Shown here: positions 22,916 through 31,613 of the stretch, piece by piece
Layout: the number at the start of each line of letters is the position of its first letter
Numbering within the stretch: the first letter of the stretch is position 1
NCBI GenBank assembly: GCA_002408725.1
Contig: DHTR01000058.1
Location: 366 to 32,113, forward strand
Source: Pelotomaculum sp. UBA5255
GTDB taxonomy: Bacteria > Bacillota > Desulfotomaculia > Desulfotomaculales > Pelotomaculaceae
Direction: 5' to 3'
DNA length: 31,748 bases
Translations under genes and position numbers: made by a program
The notes under the pieces: generated by a model
Databases searched by the model: none
Told to the model about the DNA's origin: nothing
The model's input: only the letters and a program-made list of their open reading frames with translations

Positions 22916-23455
22916 CTATATTTTTAAATTATTTTTTAGTTCGCTGATATCCTTTTTATACGCGTCCTCGACTAACGCATTGTATTTTTCTTTAATCTGA
23001 TCGTCCGGGAGGTGAATGCTGTGTAAAAAATCATTGATGTCTTTGCTGGCCTTGCTATATTCTTTTGTAATTTGCTTGAAGGCCAGGCTTTCTTTTTCCT
23101 CTTCGCTTAAAATATATTTTTTATAATCGGTTTCTAAACTCAGAGCTTTGATTTCGCTTTGAAGATTTTGAAGTGTAACCAGGTAGTCTTCAGTGTTCAA
23201 TTTGCCGCTTAGCCAGCGGCTGTGAGCATCACTGGTTTTCTGTGCAATAGCTTCAAGACGGATGGTCCAGTCCTTCAGGCTTTTAATAAAACTGTCTGCT
23301 GTAATAACATCGGGGTCGGTGTCAACGACACTGTAGTTCTGGTTTACTGGTAGATCCTTCTCGGATTCAATCTTTTTTTGATCTTTTTTTGAACTGCAGC
23401 CAACCGATCCAAGCATTACTATCATTAAAACCAATGCTAAGATACGAAATCTCAT
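22916..23455 (-). CDS. lipoprotein of unknown function
   Basis: 179 aa. N-terminal MRFRILALVLMIVMLGSVGC, a lipoprotein signal peptide with Cys20 as the lipidated residue; the box SVGC has Ser instead of Leu at -3. The mature part is Lys/Glu-rich and helical (IKSLKDWTIRLEAIAQK, LQNLQSEIKALSLE), ending in ISELKNNLKI. No family recognised. ATG at 23455 has GGAGG 7 nt upstream. It has its own terminator, so it is probably monocistronic. Confidence 0.85.
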   Translation of the reverse strand: MRFRILALVLMIVMLGSVGCSSKKDQKKIESEKDLPVNQNYSVVDTDPDVITADSFIKSLKDWTIRLEAIAQKTSDAHSRWLSGKLNTEDYLVTLQNLQSEIKALSLETDYKKYILSEEEKESLAFKQITKEYSKASKDINDFLHSIHLPDDQIKEKYNALVEDAYKKDISELKNNLKI

Positions 23456-23602
23456 TAGACGCCCTCCTTTCTAAAAAAATATTCTTTATGACTTCCAGAA
23501 GTCCTCCTGTAAATTAAAGTGAAAAATGGTTTCAGAAAAGGAAGCCCACTGGTCAACCAGACAAGATCATAGACCTTTAAGCCCTATAAATTCAAGAAGC
23601 AG

Positions 23603-23706
23603 GTGAAGGCCGCATGGGATGGAAGCAAACCACCGGCCTTCCACTTTTGCCTTCTACTTTTCATTTTATCTAAGACAGCCATGCTGCTGACGCAGCGCCA
23701 GCAGCA
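23603..23706. other. gene-free 303-bp interval with two hairpins
   Basis: Between the lipoprotein start and the glutamate-synthase-like stop (23456-23758) I see no gene. It holds GTGAAGGCCG (23603-23612) against CGGCCTTCCAC (23634-23644), a stem with one bulge followed on the plus strand by T-rich sequence. It also holds TGCTGCT/AGCAGCA (23682-23688 and 23700-23706), 53 bp past the minus-strand stop. Either could take part in termination; neither has a clean U-tract on the minus strand. Confidence 0.4.
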
Positions 23707-23758
23707 GGATTAAAAAGCAATAAAGTTAAGAGTAAGGCGCCCAAACTAATCACTCCGC

Positions 23759-25168
23759 TTAATGCACCGTGACCTCCTTGAACTCTGTTTGAAAAGCTCC
23801 CGGTGTTAGGGATTCACTAAAAAAGGCGGCCTGGCTTTCGGGTGAAACAAAGCCGAGATCAATTTTTAGTGCCCTCGCCAAAAACGGGTCCAGGGTAACC
23901 AGATCGTCCCTGTTAACGTCTCCCAGAGAAACTTTACCCGTCGTTATGGCTACGAGTTCCATTTCCCGAACACTGGCGTTCAGGAAATAAAACAAGTTTT
24001 GAACCGATTTATCCACGTCCAGCCGATCCGTCAACTTGCCGGTGTAAACTGTCAGGTCTGTAGGTGGCTCGAAAGGGAGGGACTTGGCCATCTGGTCCCC
24101 AATCATGGCCATAACCGCAGCTGTGCCGATATAAACGGCGTCAGCTCCCAGGGCCATTGCCTTCAACATTTGCCCGGGCGTTACCAGACCTCCTGTGGCG
24201 ATCAGGCTAACATCCCGGTTGGCACCCTTTTTGATTAGAAACTGCGCTGCCCTGCTCGCGGCAAAGAGGGTCGGCAGGCCCACATCGTCCTGCAGGGTCG
24301 GAGGCCCGCCATGTGTGCCCCCCTCGGCGCCATCTACGGTTATAAAGTCACACTGCGCATCCAGGGCAATTTGCATTTCTTTTTCCAGGTGATGGGTTGC
24401 CGCGATTTTAAGGCCGACGGGAATTCCGACTTCTGCTTTCAACCTACCTACCAAATGGATAAAATCTTCCCGGGTGTTAACATCCTGGAGGCGCGAGTGG
24501 ATGACCGCATCCTGACCTTCCTCCAGTTCGAACACTTCCCTGTATTCCTCGCCGATGTTTTTGGCCGTAGAGCGCTGGGGTGTCGAACCCTGGGCGCCCT
24601 GACCCAACTGGATCTCGATGGCGTCAAGACGGGAGTACTTTTCCTGATCATTCAGCCACCCGCCCCGGTTATACTGGCCAATTAATAACTGGGCGGCCTC
24701 TCGTTCTTCTTCCATCAAACCTGCCTCACCGGTATTGGTGGCAGTCCCAACCATTGTCGCGGCCCTGGCCAGGGCAATCTTAGCGTTTTTGCTCAATGCC
24801 CCGCCGTAGGACATACCTGCTATGATTAGAGGAATGGAAATGTTGAGCGGCTTCCTTGCCCCGGGCCCGATTTTAACAGAGGTGTTGATGCCGACATCCT
24901 CGGGAGTGGGGAAACGAAAAAGGTGAACCGGACTGAATAACAGTTTTTCCCAGGGCGAAAGGCGCAGGTGGCTACCCAGCGGACGCGGAATCGGAGTTCC
25001 CTGGGCGGCCCTCATCACAATTTCTGCCAGGTTGATCGGGTTTACCTTTTTGGCTACCGGAATCATATCGAAAAGGTTCTCAGTATACTGGTCCCTTACC
25101 ATGGTCCGGACAGCGTCATCGGCAACCTCATTGGCAGCGCCCCTTAAGAGCCTGGATAATATACCCAA
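23759..25168 (-). CDS. FMN-binding glutamate-synthase-family protein lacking the 3Fe-4S cysteines
   Basis: 469-aa TIM-barrel FMN protein resembling the central synthase domain of GltB (2-oxoglutarate plus ammonia-type chemistry in the full enzyme). Motifs: IAGMSYGGALSKNAKIALARA, NTGEAGLMEEE, IQLGQGAQGS, LKIAATHH, TVDGAEGGTHGGP and GADAVYIGTAAVMAM. Where true GltB continues into CxxxxxCxxxxC for the [3Fe-4S] cluster, this protein reads IGDQMAKSLPFEPPT with no cysteine, so the cluster should be absent. There is no glutaminase or FAD subunit next to it, so its reaction is uncertain. TTG start at 25168, with AGGAGGG 7 nt upstream. It follows the 85-aa gene by 12 nt and is probably co-transcribed with it. 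Confidence 0.92.
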   Translation of the reverse strand: MGILSRLLRGAANEVADDAVRTMVRDQYTENLFDMIPVAKKVNPINLAEIVMRAAQGTPIPRPLGSHLRLSPWEKLLFSPVHLFRFPTPEDVGINTSVKIGPGARKPLNISIPLIIAGMSYGGALSKNAKIALARAATMVGTATNTGEAGLMEEEREAAQLLIGQYNRGGWLNDQEKYSRLDAIEIQLGQGAQGSTPQRSTAKNIGEEYREVFELEEGQDAVIHSRLQDVNTREDFIHLVGRLKAEVGIPVGLKIAATHHLEKEMQIALDAQCDFITVDGAEGGTHGGPPTLQDDVGLPTLFAASRAAQFLIKKGANRDVSLIATGGLVTPGQMLKAMALGADAVYIGTAAVMAMIGDQMAKSLPFEPPTDLTVYTGKLTDRLDVDKSVQNLFYFLNASVREMELVAITTGKVSLGDVNRDDLVTLDPFLARALKIDLGFVSPESQAAFFSESLTPGAFQTEFKEVTVH

Positions 25169-25180
25169 GTTCTATCCCTC

Positions 25181-25438
25181 CTATTTTTGCCCCATAGACT
25201 GCTGAATTTCTTCAATCTTTTGGGCCATGGCAATACAGAGTTGCTTAATTTCCCCCAGTTGCCTGGAGCTGTTTTGCTCCGCCACAGCAATTCCCGTCAG
25301 CCTTTTATCTTCATACTTGGTTAGGTCGTTGTAATGCTGGCGGTCCAGTTGGGAGAGGGTTCCGGCCATGGTTTGAATCCTGTTCAAATCTGAATGAAAT
25401 GCTGTTAGAGTTTCGGATAGTTCTGGCAATTGTTCCAA
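25181..25438 (-). CDS. small coiled-coil protein paired with the glutamate-synthase-like gene
   Basis: 85 aa, almost wholly helical with heptad-like hydrophobics (LPELSETLTAFHSDLNRIQT, GEIKQLCIAMAQKIEEIQQS). Start chosen at TTG 25438, with AGGAGG 9 nt upstream; the in-frame ATG at 25465 has no site and contains that SD in its fifth and sixth codons. Only 12 nt separate it from the FMN protein gene, suggesting translational coupling and perhaps a partner subunit. No family recognised. Confidence 0.7.
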   Translation of the reverse strand: MEQLPELSETLTAFHSDLNRIQTMAGTLSQLDRQHYNDLTKYEDKRLTGIAVAEQNSSRQLGEIKQLCIAMAQKIEEIQQSMGQK

Positions 25439-25592
25439 GATCAAAAACCTCCTGACGTCAATCATATTTTATTAATATTATCGTTTCCTATTATGGAGCA
25501 GCCATTCATGTAATTTAACGGGTTTTGATCGTTTTATCATGGGAGGAAACACCCCTGTTTTGCCGAATATTGAGGCAAAAGGAGTGCTTTCT

Positions 25593-25955
25593 TTGACGAT
25601 TAGAGTAAACTGGTCCAGAGCAACCCCCTGCAGCGATACCGATATCGCCTGCAAAACTAGGGTCAAAGCGGCAGCCTTCAATACAGGCAGAGCGCCTGTC
25701 AGAATAGCCGGGTTTGGCATTCGCTACCCGAAAAGCACGGGGATGGGTCCTCGTGTACTTGTCCCCTTGTCTACTATTTTAGCTCCGGGAGAAAAAGTAT
25801 GCGTGTATCTGGAATTTGAATATTTTAGAGGCGCGGATCGGCATGATATTATTTTTGTGCAGGAAACTGCGGGGAAAAAGCACTACCCCGGGGTGAATCT
25901 GAGAAACAAAATCAGCCGCCTCTGGTGGTGGTATTTTGGTAAGTTGAATGTCTAA
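25593..25955 (+). CDS. hypothetical protein, beta-rich C-terminal domain
   Basis: 120 aa. Start chosen at TTG 25593 (MTIRVNWSRATPCSDTD), because AAAGGAG lies 7 nt upstream; ATG at 25539 gives 18 more residues without a site. The pattern of an alternating hydrophobic stretch (VRIAGFGIRYPKST, LAPGEKVCVYLEFEYF, DIIFVQETAGKKHYPGVN) and terminal WWWYFGK suggests an Ig-like beta sandwich of the kind common in small phage- or host-encoded hypotheticals. Function unknown. Divergent from the 85-aa gene and convergent with the HAD gene (12-bp gap). Confidence 0.7.
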   Translation: MTIRVNWSRATPCSDTDIACKTRVKAAAFNTGRAPVRIAGFGIRYPKSTGMGPRVLVPLSTILAPGEKVCVYLEFEYFRGADRHDIIFVQETAGKKHYPGVNLRNKISRLWWWYFGKLNV

Positions 25956-25967
25956 TTAGCTGTTTGA

Positions 25968-26603
25968 TCAAACTGCCCGCGAGGATAGAAATTGAATTAT
26001 TTCAGGGGGGCTTTCGACGATATAGTCAGGACCGGCCTTGGTCAGCATATCAATGGAATCATACCCCCAAGCTACGGCAATTACTTTCACATCGTTGATC
26101 TTGCATGCCATTATATCCCTGTACTCATCCCCAATATAGACAACCTCATCTCTTTCTAAATTATGTCTTTTAATAAACTTGCCAATGGCTTTCTCCTTGC
26201 CGAATATGTTTCTGATACAATAGATTCCATCAAATACATCAATATTATTTTCCCTAAGAAATGTTTTAACATTTTCGTGTGCATTTGATGAAATAATGCT
26301 TAACTCCAAGCCCTCATCCTTAAGCCAGTGGATAACATCATAGACGCCCTCAAAAATCCTGAGTTCACCTATTATTTTTCGATAATTTCTAGTTATCTCA
26401 ATTCCAAGCATGGGGATTCTGTAGAGTGGCACTTTAACCGCCCTGCATCGCTCCATAAATGACAAACTACGCAAGTATTCCAATTCATCATTGACAATTT
26501 TGTTAAATTTATATTTAATCGCCAGTTCGTTGAATAACTCAATAGATAAACTAATTGAATCAACGATTGTCCCGTCAAAATCAAAAATTACATGCTTAAT
26601 CAT
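25968..26603 (-). CDS. HAD-superfamily hydrolase, phosphoglycolate-phosphatase-like
   Basis: 211-aa HAD subfamily I phosphatase. Motif I IFDFDGTIVDS (nucleophile Asp), motif II LSIISSNAHEN (Ser/Thr), a Lys in GKEKAIGKFI, and motif IV VYIGDEYRDIMACK. Start chosen at ATG 26603, with AGAGGT 9 nt upstream; a longer in-frame reading to 26729 starts in AT-rich sequence without a site. Base composition is much lower in GC than both neighbours, and codon use is A/T-ending (AAA, ATA, GAA), which points to recent acquisition. Similar proteins act on phosphoglycolate or small sugar phosphates; the substrate is unknown here. Confidence 0.88.
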   Translation of the reverse strand: MIKHVIFDFDGTIVDSISLSIELFNELAIKYKFNKIVNDELEYLRSLSFMERCRAVKVPLYRIPMLGIEITRNYRKIIGELRIFEGVYDVIHWLKDEGLELSIISSNAHENVKTFLRENNIDVFDGIYCIRNIFGKEKAIGKFIKRHNLERDEVVYIGDEYRDIMACKINDVKVIAVAWGYDSIDMLTKAGPDYIVESPPEIIQFLSSRAV

Positions 26604-26787
26604 AACAAGAATACCTCTTTTACATTCCACAAGATTTTCAAATCGCCTATGCTCTATTATAAAGAACGATTCCGCCACAAAGCAACCCCGATTCCCATCG
26701 AACAAAAACCTTTTCATATTCTTAGACATTTATGACACCGGGGGCAGCACAGTCAGAACATGAATTTGATAAAAAGGGGTTGATCCG

Positions 26788-28185
26788 ATGTCAGTGCAAG
26801 AGGCCATTTACACCCTCCGCAGCGTTCTGGGAAAAGAAAACGTGATCACTGCCAAGGAAGACCTGATTTGCTATTCCTTTGATGCAACGGCCGACCTACC
26901 GGAACACCTGCCGGACTTACTGGTGACGCCAATGACCGTAGAGCAGGTCGCCGAAGTCATAAAGGCGGCGAATCGGTATAAGATGCCGGTTTACCCACGC
27001 GGTTCAGGAACAAACCTGAGCGGGGGAACGGTTCCGGTACGGGGGGGTATTGTGCTGTCGTCCTTAAAAATGAATAAAATCCTGGAAATAGATCCGGATA
27101 ACCTTACGGCTACCGTGCAGCCTGGTGTCATCATCCAGACTCTGAACAATACCATTGCCCCTCACGGTCTGATCTACCCGCCTGACCCGGGGTCGATGGC
27201 CACCGCCACCATGGGCGGCAGTGTGGCCGAATGCTCCGGGGGTTTAAGGGGGCTTAAGTATGGCGTGACCAGGGACTACGTGATGGGTCTGGAAGTGGTC
27301 CTGGCCAATGGTGATATCGCCCGGTTCGGCGGTAAGACGGTTAAGAATGTTACCGCCTACGACATGGTCCGGCTATTTACAGGCTCAGAGGGCACCCTGG
27401 GCATAATTACGGAAATCATCGTTCGCCTGATTCCCGCACCGGAAACGCGGGAAACCATGTTTGCAACCTTTGCGGACCTGACCACGGCCGGGCGCTCTAT
27501 TACTGAAATTATTAGGAGTAAAGTCATCCCGGCTACCATGGAGATTATGGACCGGGTAACCATGGAAACGGTGGAAAACCACGCCCAGATCGGATTACCC
27601 ACGGAGTCCGAGGCGATTCTTTTGGTGGAGGTGGACGGGATTCCCGAGGTGGTCCGGCGCGAGGCGGCTACCGTCCGGGAGGTTATCACCCGAAATGGAG
27701 GCGTGGTCAAGACGGCGGCCGGCGACCACGAACGTGACCAACTCTGGGCGGCCCGGCGCGCCGCTCTGCCCGCCCTGGCCCGAAAGCGCCCCACCACTAT
27801 CCTGGAAGATGCGACAGTACCCCGCAGTAAAATTACGGAGATGCTCCTGGCAATCCAGAACATTGGCCGACGCTATAATTTGACTATCGGCACGTTCGGC
27901 CACGCCGGAGACGGCAACCTACACCCGACTATCCTGACCGACTCCAGGGACCAGGAAGAAATGGAGCGTGTCCACCGGGCGGTGGACGAGATCTTTAAGG
28001 CCGCTCTTTCCATGGGGGGCACCTTGACCGGTGAGCACGGCATCGGGATGGCCAAGGCACGCTATCTGCCATGGGAATACGGTGAAAAAGGTGTACAGGT
28101 GCTGCAAAAGATCAAAGAGGCGCTTGACCCGGAATATCTCTTGAACCCCGGCAAAATGGTACCCTGCAGAGAGGAGCGGAAGTGA
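26788..28185 (+). CDS. glcD: FAD-linked 2-hydroxyacid dehydrogenase, GlcD type
   Basis: 465-aa FAD-binding (PCMH/vanillyl-alcohol-oxidase fold) subunit that oxidises glycolate or D-lactate. FAD motif YPRGSGTNLSGGTVPVRGGI (residues 71-90), DPGSMATATMGGSVAECSGG, TVKNVTAYDMVRLFTGSEGTLG, and C-terminal FGHAGDGNLHPT plus GEHGIGMAK, all hallmarks of GlcD/Dld-type enzymes. AAGGGG 9 nt before the ATG. Its stop overlaps the glcF start by GTGA, so the two are coupled. Probably the electron-donating subunit of a lactate/glycolate dehydrogenase together with GlcF. Confidence 0.95.
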   Translation: MSVQEAIYTLRSVLGKENVITAKEDLICYSFDATADLPEHLPDLLVTPMTVEQVAEVIKAANRYKMPVYPRGSGTNLSGGTVPVRGGIVLSSLKMNKILEIDPDNLTATVQPGVIIQTLNNTIAPHGLIYPPDPGSMATATMGGSVAECSGGLRGLKYGVTRDYVMGLEVVLANGDIARFGGKTVKNVTAYDMVRLFTGSEGTLGIITEIIVRLIPAPETRETMFATFADLTTAGRSITEIIRSKVIPATMEIMDRVTMETVENHAQIGLPTESEAILLVEVDGIPEVVRREAATVREVITRNGGVVKTAAGDHERDQLWAARRAALPALARKRPTTILEDATVPRSKITEMLLAIQNIGRRYNLTIGTFGHAGDGNLHPTILTDSRDQEEMERVHRAVDEIFKAALSMGGTLTGEHGIGMAKARYLPWEYGEKGVQVLQKIKEALDPEYLLNPGKMVPCREERK

Positions 28186-29444
28186 ACCACGATTTCGATT
28201 TGTCTGCCGTTGAAGAGGAAATAGCCAACTGCATGCGTTGCGGCAATTGCCAGGCCACCTGCCCCTATTACCAGGAAACAGGCTTTGAGTCTTCTGTGGC
28301 GAGGGGCAAAATTGCTCTGGCCAAATCCGTTCTGCAGGGCAAAATCAAGTATACGCCCACCCTGGCCGAGCGTTTCGAATGTTTGACCTGCTATGCCTGC
28401 AACGCTACCTGTCCCTGCGGCATCCAAATTGACAAGATCTTTCTAGCCGCCCGGGCGGTGATGGTCCGGAACGGGGGCTCTCCCGCCTTTAAAAAGCTCA
28501 TGGCTGCCGCCTTAAAAAACCAGGGTCTGCTGGACCTGGGTCTTAAAACCGCCACCCTGGCAAAGGGCCTACTTTTTCAGCCCCACCCTTCCGGGGGCCT
28601 TTCACCCCGCTTCCCCCTCGGCCTAGATCTGCGGCGGGTCGTGCCGTCCCTGTCACCTAAGACCTTCCGGGACGGAATGAGAGAGTCGGTGACTGTGCCC
28701 GGTGCTAAAAGCAAAGTAGCCTTTTTTACCGGATGCCTGGTCAACTACGTTTACCCCTCGACTGGTAGGGCTGTTGTGGAGATCCTCACCAAAAGCGGTG
28801 TTTCCGTGTTAATCCCCTGGAAACAACACTGCTGCGCCGCGCCACTGGCCTTAAACGGCGTAATGGACGTGGCGGAGCAGATGGCCCGCTCCCAAATCGA
28901 CCTGTTTTCCGGACTGGACGTGGATGCTGTGGTGGTTGCCTGCGGTACCTGCGGTGAGTCCTTTAAGAAAAAGTACGTCGAACTCCTGGACGGGGCGCCG
29001 GGCTACGCCGGTAAGGCCAGGGAACTGGCGGCAAAAACCTGCGACATCGCGGATTTTGCCTGGAATGTGGCCCCGTTTAACCGACAGTTGTTGAAAGAAT
29101 TGGCCATGAGGGTAACCTATCACGAACCGTGCCATCTGGGACGGGGACTGGGTGTAACCAAAGAGCCGCTTGAAATCATCCGCACCATCCCCGGCCTGGA
29201 CTTCGTCCCACTCAGGGAACCGGAGCGGTGCTGCGGCAACGCGGGTTCGTTTAGCTTCACCCATTACGACATCTCCTATAATATTTTAAAGCACAAGCTG
29301 GCGGATATCTCAGGTACCGGAGCAGATGCCGTGGTTACCGGCTGTAGCGCCTGCCGAATGCAGCTAGAGGACGGGTTCGCCCAGGAAGGACTGGGAAAAA
29401 GGGTTTTTCATACCGCGGAACTCCTGGCCATGAGTTTAAAGTAA
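28182..29444 (+). CDS. glcF: Fe-S/CCG-domain subunit of glycolate/D-lactate dehydrogenase
   Basis: 420-aa heterodisulfide-reductase-like Fe-S subunit. Two ferredoxin-type [4Fe-4S] motifs near the N-terminus, CMRCGNCQATCPYY (about 13-26) and CLTCYACNATCPCG (about 67-80). Two CCG domains follow: GCLVNYVYPS, HCCAAPLAL and CGTCGESF, then EPCHLGRGLG, RCCGNAGSFSF and GCSACRMQ. Receives electrons from GlcD and passes them to the quinone pool or to another carrier. GTG start at 28182 overlaps the glcD stop. It ends 12 bp before the convergent ldhH-like gene, with no terminator seen between. Confidence 0.95.
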   Translation: MNHDFDLSAVEEEIANCMRCGNCQATCPYYQETGFESSVARGKIALAKSVLQGKIKYTPTLAERFECLTCYACNATCPCGIQIDKIFLAARAVMVRNGGSPAFKKLMAAALKNQGLLDLGLKTATLAKGLLFQPHPSGGLSPRFPLGLDLRRVVPSLSPKTFRDGMRESVTVPGAKSKVAFFTGCLVNYVYPSTGRAVVEILTKSGVSVLIPWKQHCCAAPLALNGVMDVAEQMARSQIDLFSGLDVDAVVVACGTCGESFKKKYVELLDGAPGYAGKARELAAKTCDIADFAWNVAPFNRQLLKELAMRVTYHEPCHLGRGLGVTKEPLEIIRTIPGLDFVPLREPERCCGNAGSFSFTHYDISYNILKHKLADISGTGADAVVTGCSACRMQLEDGFAQEGLGKRVFHTAELLAMSLK

Positions 29445-29456
29445 AAGAAACAAAGC

Positions 29457-31613
29457 TTATAGCTGATCCGCCAGAATCTCCGCCAGAAACTTTGCTTCGG
29501 GAGCCCCTTGGCCCCTGTCTGCCAACCCCTTCCTCAACTGCATCAGGCAGCCCGGGCACTCCACGGCTACCAGATCGGCCCCGGTTTCCTGGATACACGC
29601 CAGCTTCTGGTCGAGGATATGAGCGGAGAGCTCATGGTATTTTATGGAATAGGAGCCCCCGAAGCCGCAGCAACGGTCGGAAAAGGACATTTCCACCAGA
29701 TCCGCCCCGACCATTTTCAAAAGCTCCCTGGGCTCTACCGTAATTCCCAGGCTACGCTTCAGGTGGCAGGAATCATGGTAGGTCACCTTCTTGTTCAGCG
29801 GCTTGAACTCAGGCTTTTGCACTAAGCCGCCTTTGCCCTGATGGTAAACAAATTCCGCAAAGTCGCAGACCTTTCCGGCCATTGCTGCGGCCCGGACCTG
29901 GAGCGCTGAATCTCCCGCCAGCAGTTCCGGGTAAACGTTCTTCAGAGAATGGGTGCAGGTGGGGCAGGGCGTCAGGATATAGTCAACTCCGGCTGACTCA
30001 AAGGCCTCCAGGTTCTGTCGGGCCACATCCGCCATAACCTCCGGCGCCCCCAACTGCCGGGCCGGATAGCCGCAGCAGGTCTGCCCCTGGGGGAACACCA
30101 CCTCGAAGCCCACGTGCTCGAGCACCTTGACCATGGATGTGCCGATTTCCGGGTAGATGAAGTCGGACAGACAACCGGCAAACAGACCGGTCCTGAGTGC
30201 GTTCCTTTCTGCTTCCCGTCCACCGTTCTTTTTGAACCTGTCCCGCAAGGGCTCCTTCGCAATGGCAGGCAGATTTTTCACTCCCGCCTGCCCGGCCAAA
30301 AAGAAGGGCAGGTGACGCATGGTTCCCTCTTTTACAAAAGGTTTCTGGGCTGCCGATACGGCGCGTAGGAGGGCGTGGAACAGCTGGCGGTTGGTCAGCA
30401 CGTTTTTCAGGACCAACCGCTGGGTCAGGGGCAAACCTTTTTCACGCGTTACGCGGGTGCGCAGCTTGGAAATAAGGCGGGGCAGGTTTATTTTGGCGGG
30501 GCAAAAATCCTTGCACCGCTCGCAGCCAAGGCAGAGGGTCTGAATCTCGGCGGCGTTCTCCATCCCGTTGAAAAACGCTGTCAGAATGGTGCCGATACCA
30601 CCGGTGTAAACATGTCCGAAAACGTGCCCTCCGACCAGCTGAAAGACTGGGCACACGTTCAAACAAGAGGCACAGCGGATGCACTGAAGCGCCTCTTTGA
30701 AGACGTAATCGCGCTGCATTTCGGTGCGACCGTTGTCCAGCAGGACAATATGCATTTCTTTTTGGACAGGGGTGTTAAAAGCGTCCACCGCCGGGGCCGG
30801 GCCGGTCAGCATGGTCACGTAGCTGGTGAGCTGCTGGGAAGTGGCGCTGCGGGGCAGTGCTTCCAAAATGGGGGCCACGTCACTGAAGCGCGCCACCAGT
30901 TTCTCAAGGCCCACAATGGCCACATGAAGCGGGGGAAGTGTCGTTGTGAGGCGCCCGTTGCCTTCATTGGTGACCATCACTAGCGTGCCGGTTTCTGCCA
31001 CGGCTATATTGGCGCCAGTAATACCCATTTCAGCCTTTAAAAACTTCTGGCGCAGGTTCTCCCGCGCCACTTTGACCAGGCGCGGGATATCAGGCGGAAG
31101 ATCCTCCCTGGTTTCCCGGGAAAAAACCCCGGCCACCTCCCCCCTGGTCATGTGGATGGCAGGCAGCACCATGTGGGAGGGACGCTGTCCGCAGAGCTGG
31201 ATGATCCATTCTCCCAGATCGGTTTCCACCACGTCCATGCCAGCTTCGGCCAGGCACTTGTTCAGGTGGATTTCCTCGCTGGCCATGGATTTCGACTTGA
31301 CGATGGTTTTAATGCCCTGTTCCCGGGCTAGATTTAAAATGTATTCCCTGGCCTGCCCGGCGGTTTCGGCCCGGAAGACGATTGCCCCGTGCCTGGTTGC
31401 CTCGTCGGCAAACTGTCCGGCTAGTTCTTCCATGCGCCCGGCCGCCTGACTTTTCAGGGCAGCAATCTCCTCCCGCAGGGCGCTGAAATCTTTCTTCTGG
31501 TAGGCAGCCTCCCGGGAGTCCAGGTACGCGTCTGCAAAACGGCCCAGGGCCCTCCGCAGGCTTTCATTGGTGAGGGCCGCCTGAATATCTCCCTTGATTG
31601 TTGTACCGCTCAT
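29457..31613 (-). CDS. ldhH: LUD-domain/[4Fe-4S]/CCG fusion, L-lactate dehydrogenase LdhH-type
   Basis: 718-aa fusion protein. N-terminal LUD (LutB-like) domain (about 40-300, with IVKSKSMASEEIHLN and GITGANIAVAETGTLV), two [4Fe-4S] motifs CIRCASCLNVCPVF and CLGCERCKDFCPAK (about 310-370), then two CCG domains like LutA (GCLSDFIYPEIG, TCCGYPARQLG, then DSCHLKRSLGI, RCCGFGGSYSI, CPGCLMQLRKG). In sulfate reducers a protein of this layout (LdhH) works with LUD protein LdhG and a GlcD-type subunit in lactate oxidation. Start ATG at 31613 overlaps the stop of the upstream LUD gene by ATGA. Confidence 0.93.
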   Translation of the reverse strand: MSGTTIKGDIQAALTNESLRRALGRFADAYLDSREAAYQKKDFSALREEIAALKSQAAGRMEELAGQFADEATRHGAIVFRAETAGQAREYILNLAREQGIKTIVKSKSMASEEIHLNKCLAEAGMDVVETDLGEWIIQLCGQRPSHMVLPAIHMTRGEVAGVFSRETREDLPPDIPRLVKVARENLRQKFLKAEMGITGANIAVAETGTLVMVTNEGNGRLTTTLPPLHVAIVGLEKLVARFSDVAPILEALPRSATSQQLTSYVTMLTGPAPAVDAFNTPVQKEMHIVLLDNGRTEMQRDYVFKEALQCIRCASCLNVCPVFQLVGGHVFGHVYTGGIGTILTAFFNGMENAAEIQTLCLGCERCKDFCPAKINLPRLISKLRTRVTREKGLPLTQRLVLKNVLTNRQLFHALLRAVSAAQKPFVKEGTMRHLPFFLAGQAGVKNLPAIAKEPLRDRFKKNGGREAERNALRTGLFAGCLSDFIYPEIGTSMVKVLEHVGFEVVFPQGQTCCGYPARQLGAPEVMADVARQNLEAFESAGVDYILTPCPTCTHSLKNVYPELLAGDSALQVRAAAMAGKVCDFAEFVYHQGKGGLVQKPEFKPLNKKVTYHDSCHLKRSLGITVEPRELLKMVGADLVEMSFSDRCCGFGGSYSIKYHELSAHILDQKLACIQETGADLVAVECPGCLMQLRKGLADRGQGAPEAKFLAEILADQL

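Noticed and set aside
25478..25720. 80-codon minus-strand frame overlapping the plus-strand hypothetical at 25593
   Set aside because: The plus-strand frame has AAAGGAG-7-TTG and a coherent beta-rich protein; the minus frame has neither.
27357..27863. 168-codon frame antisense to glcD
   Set aside because: Arg/Ser-rich shadow with no recognisable domain.
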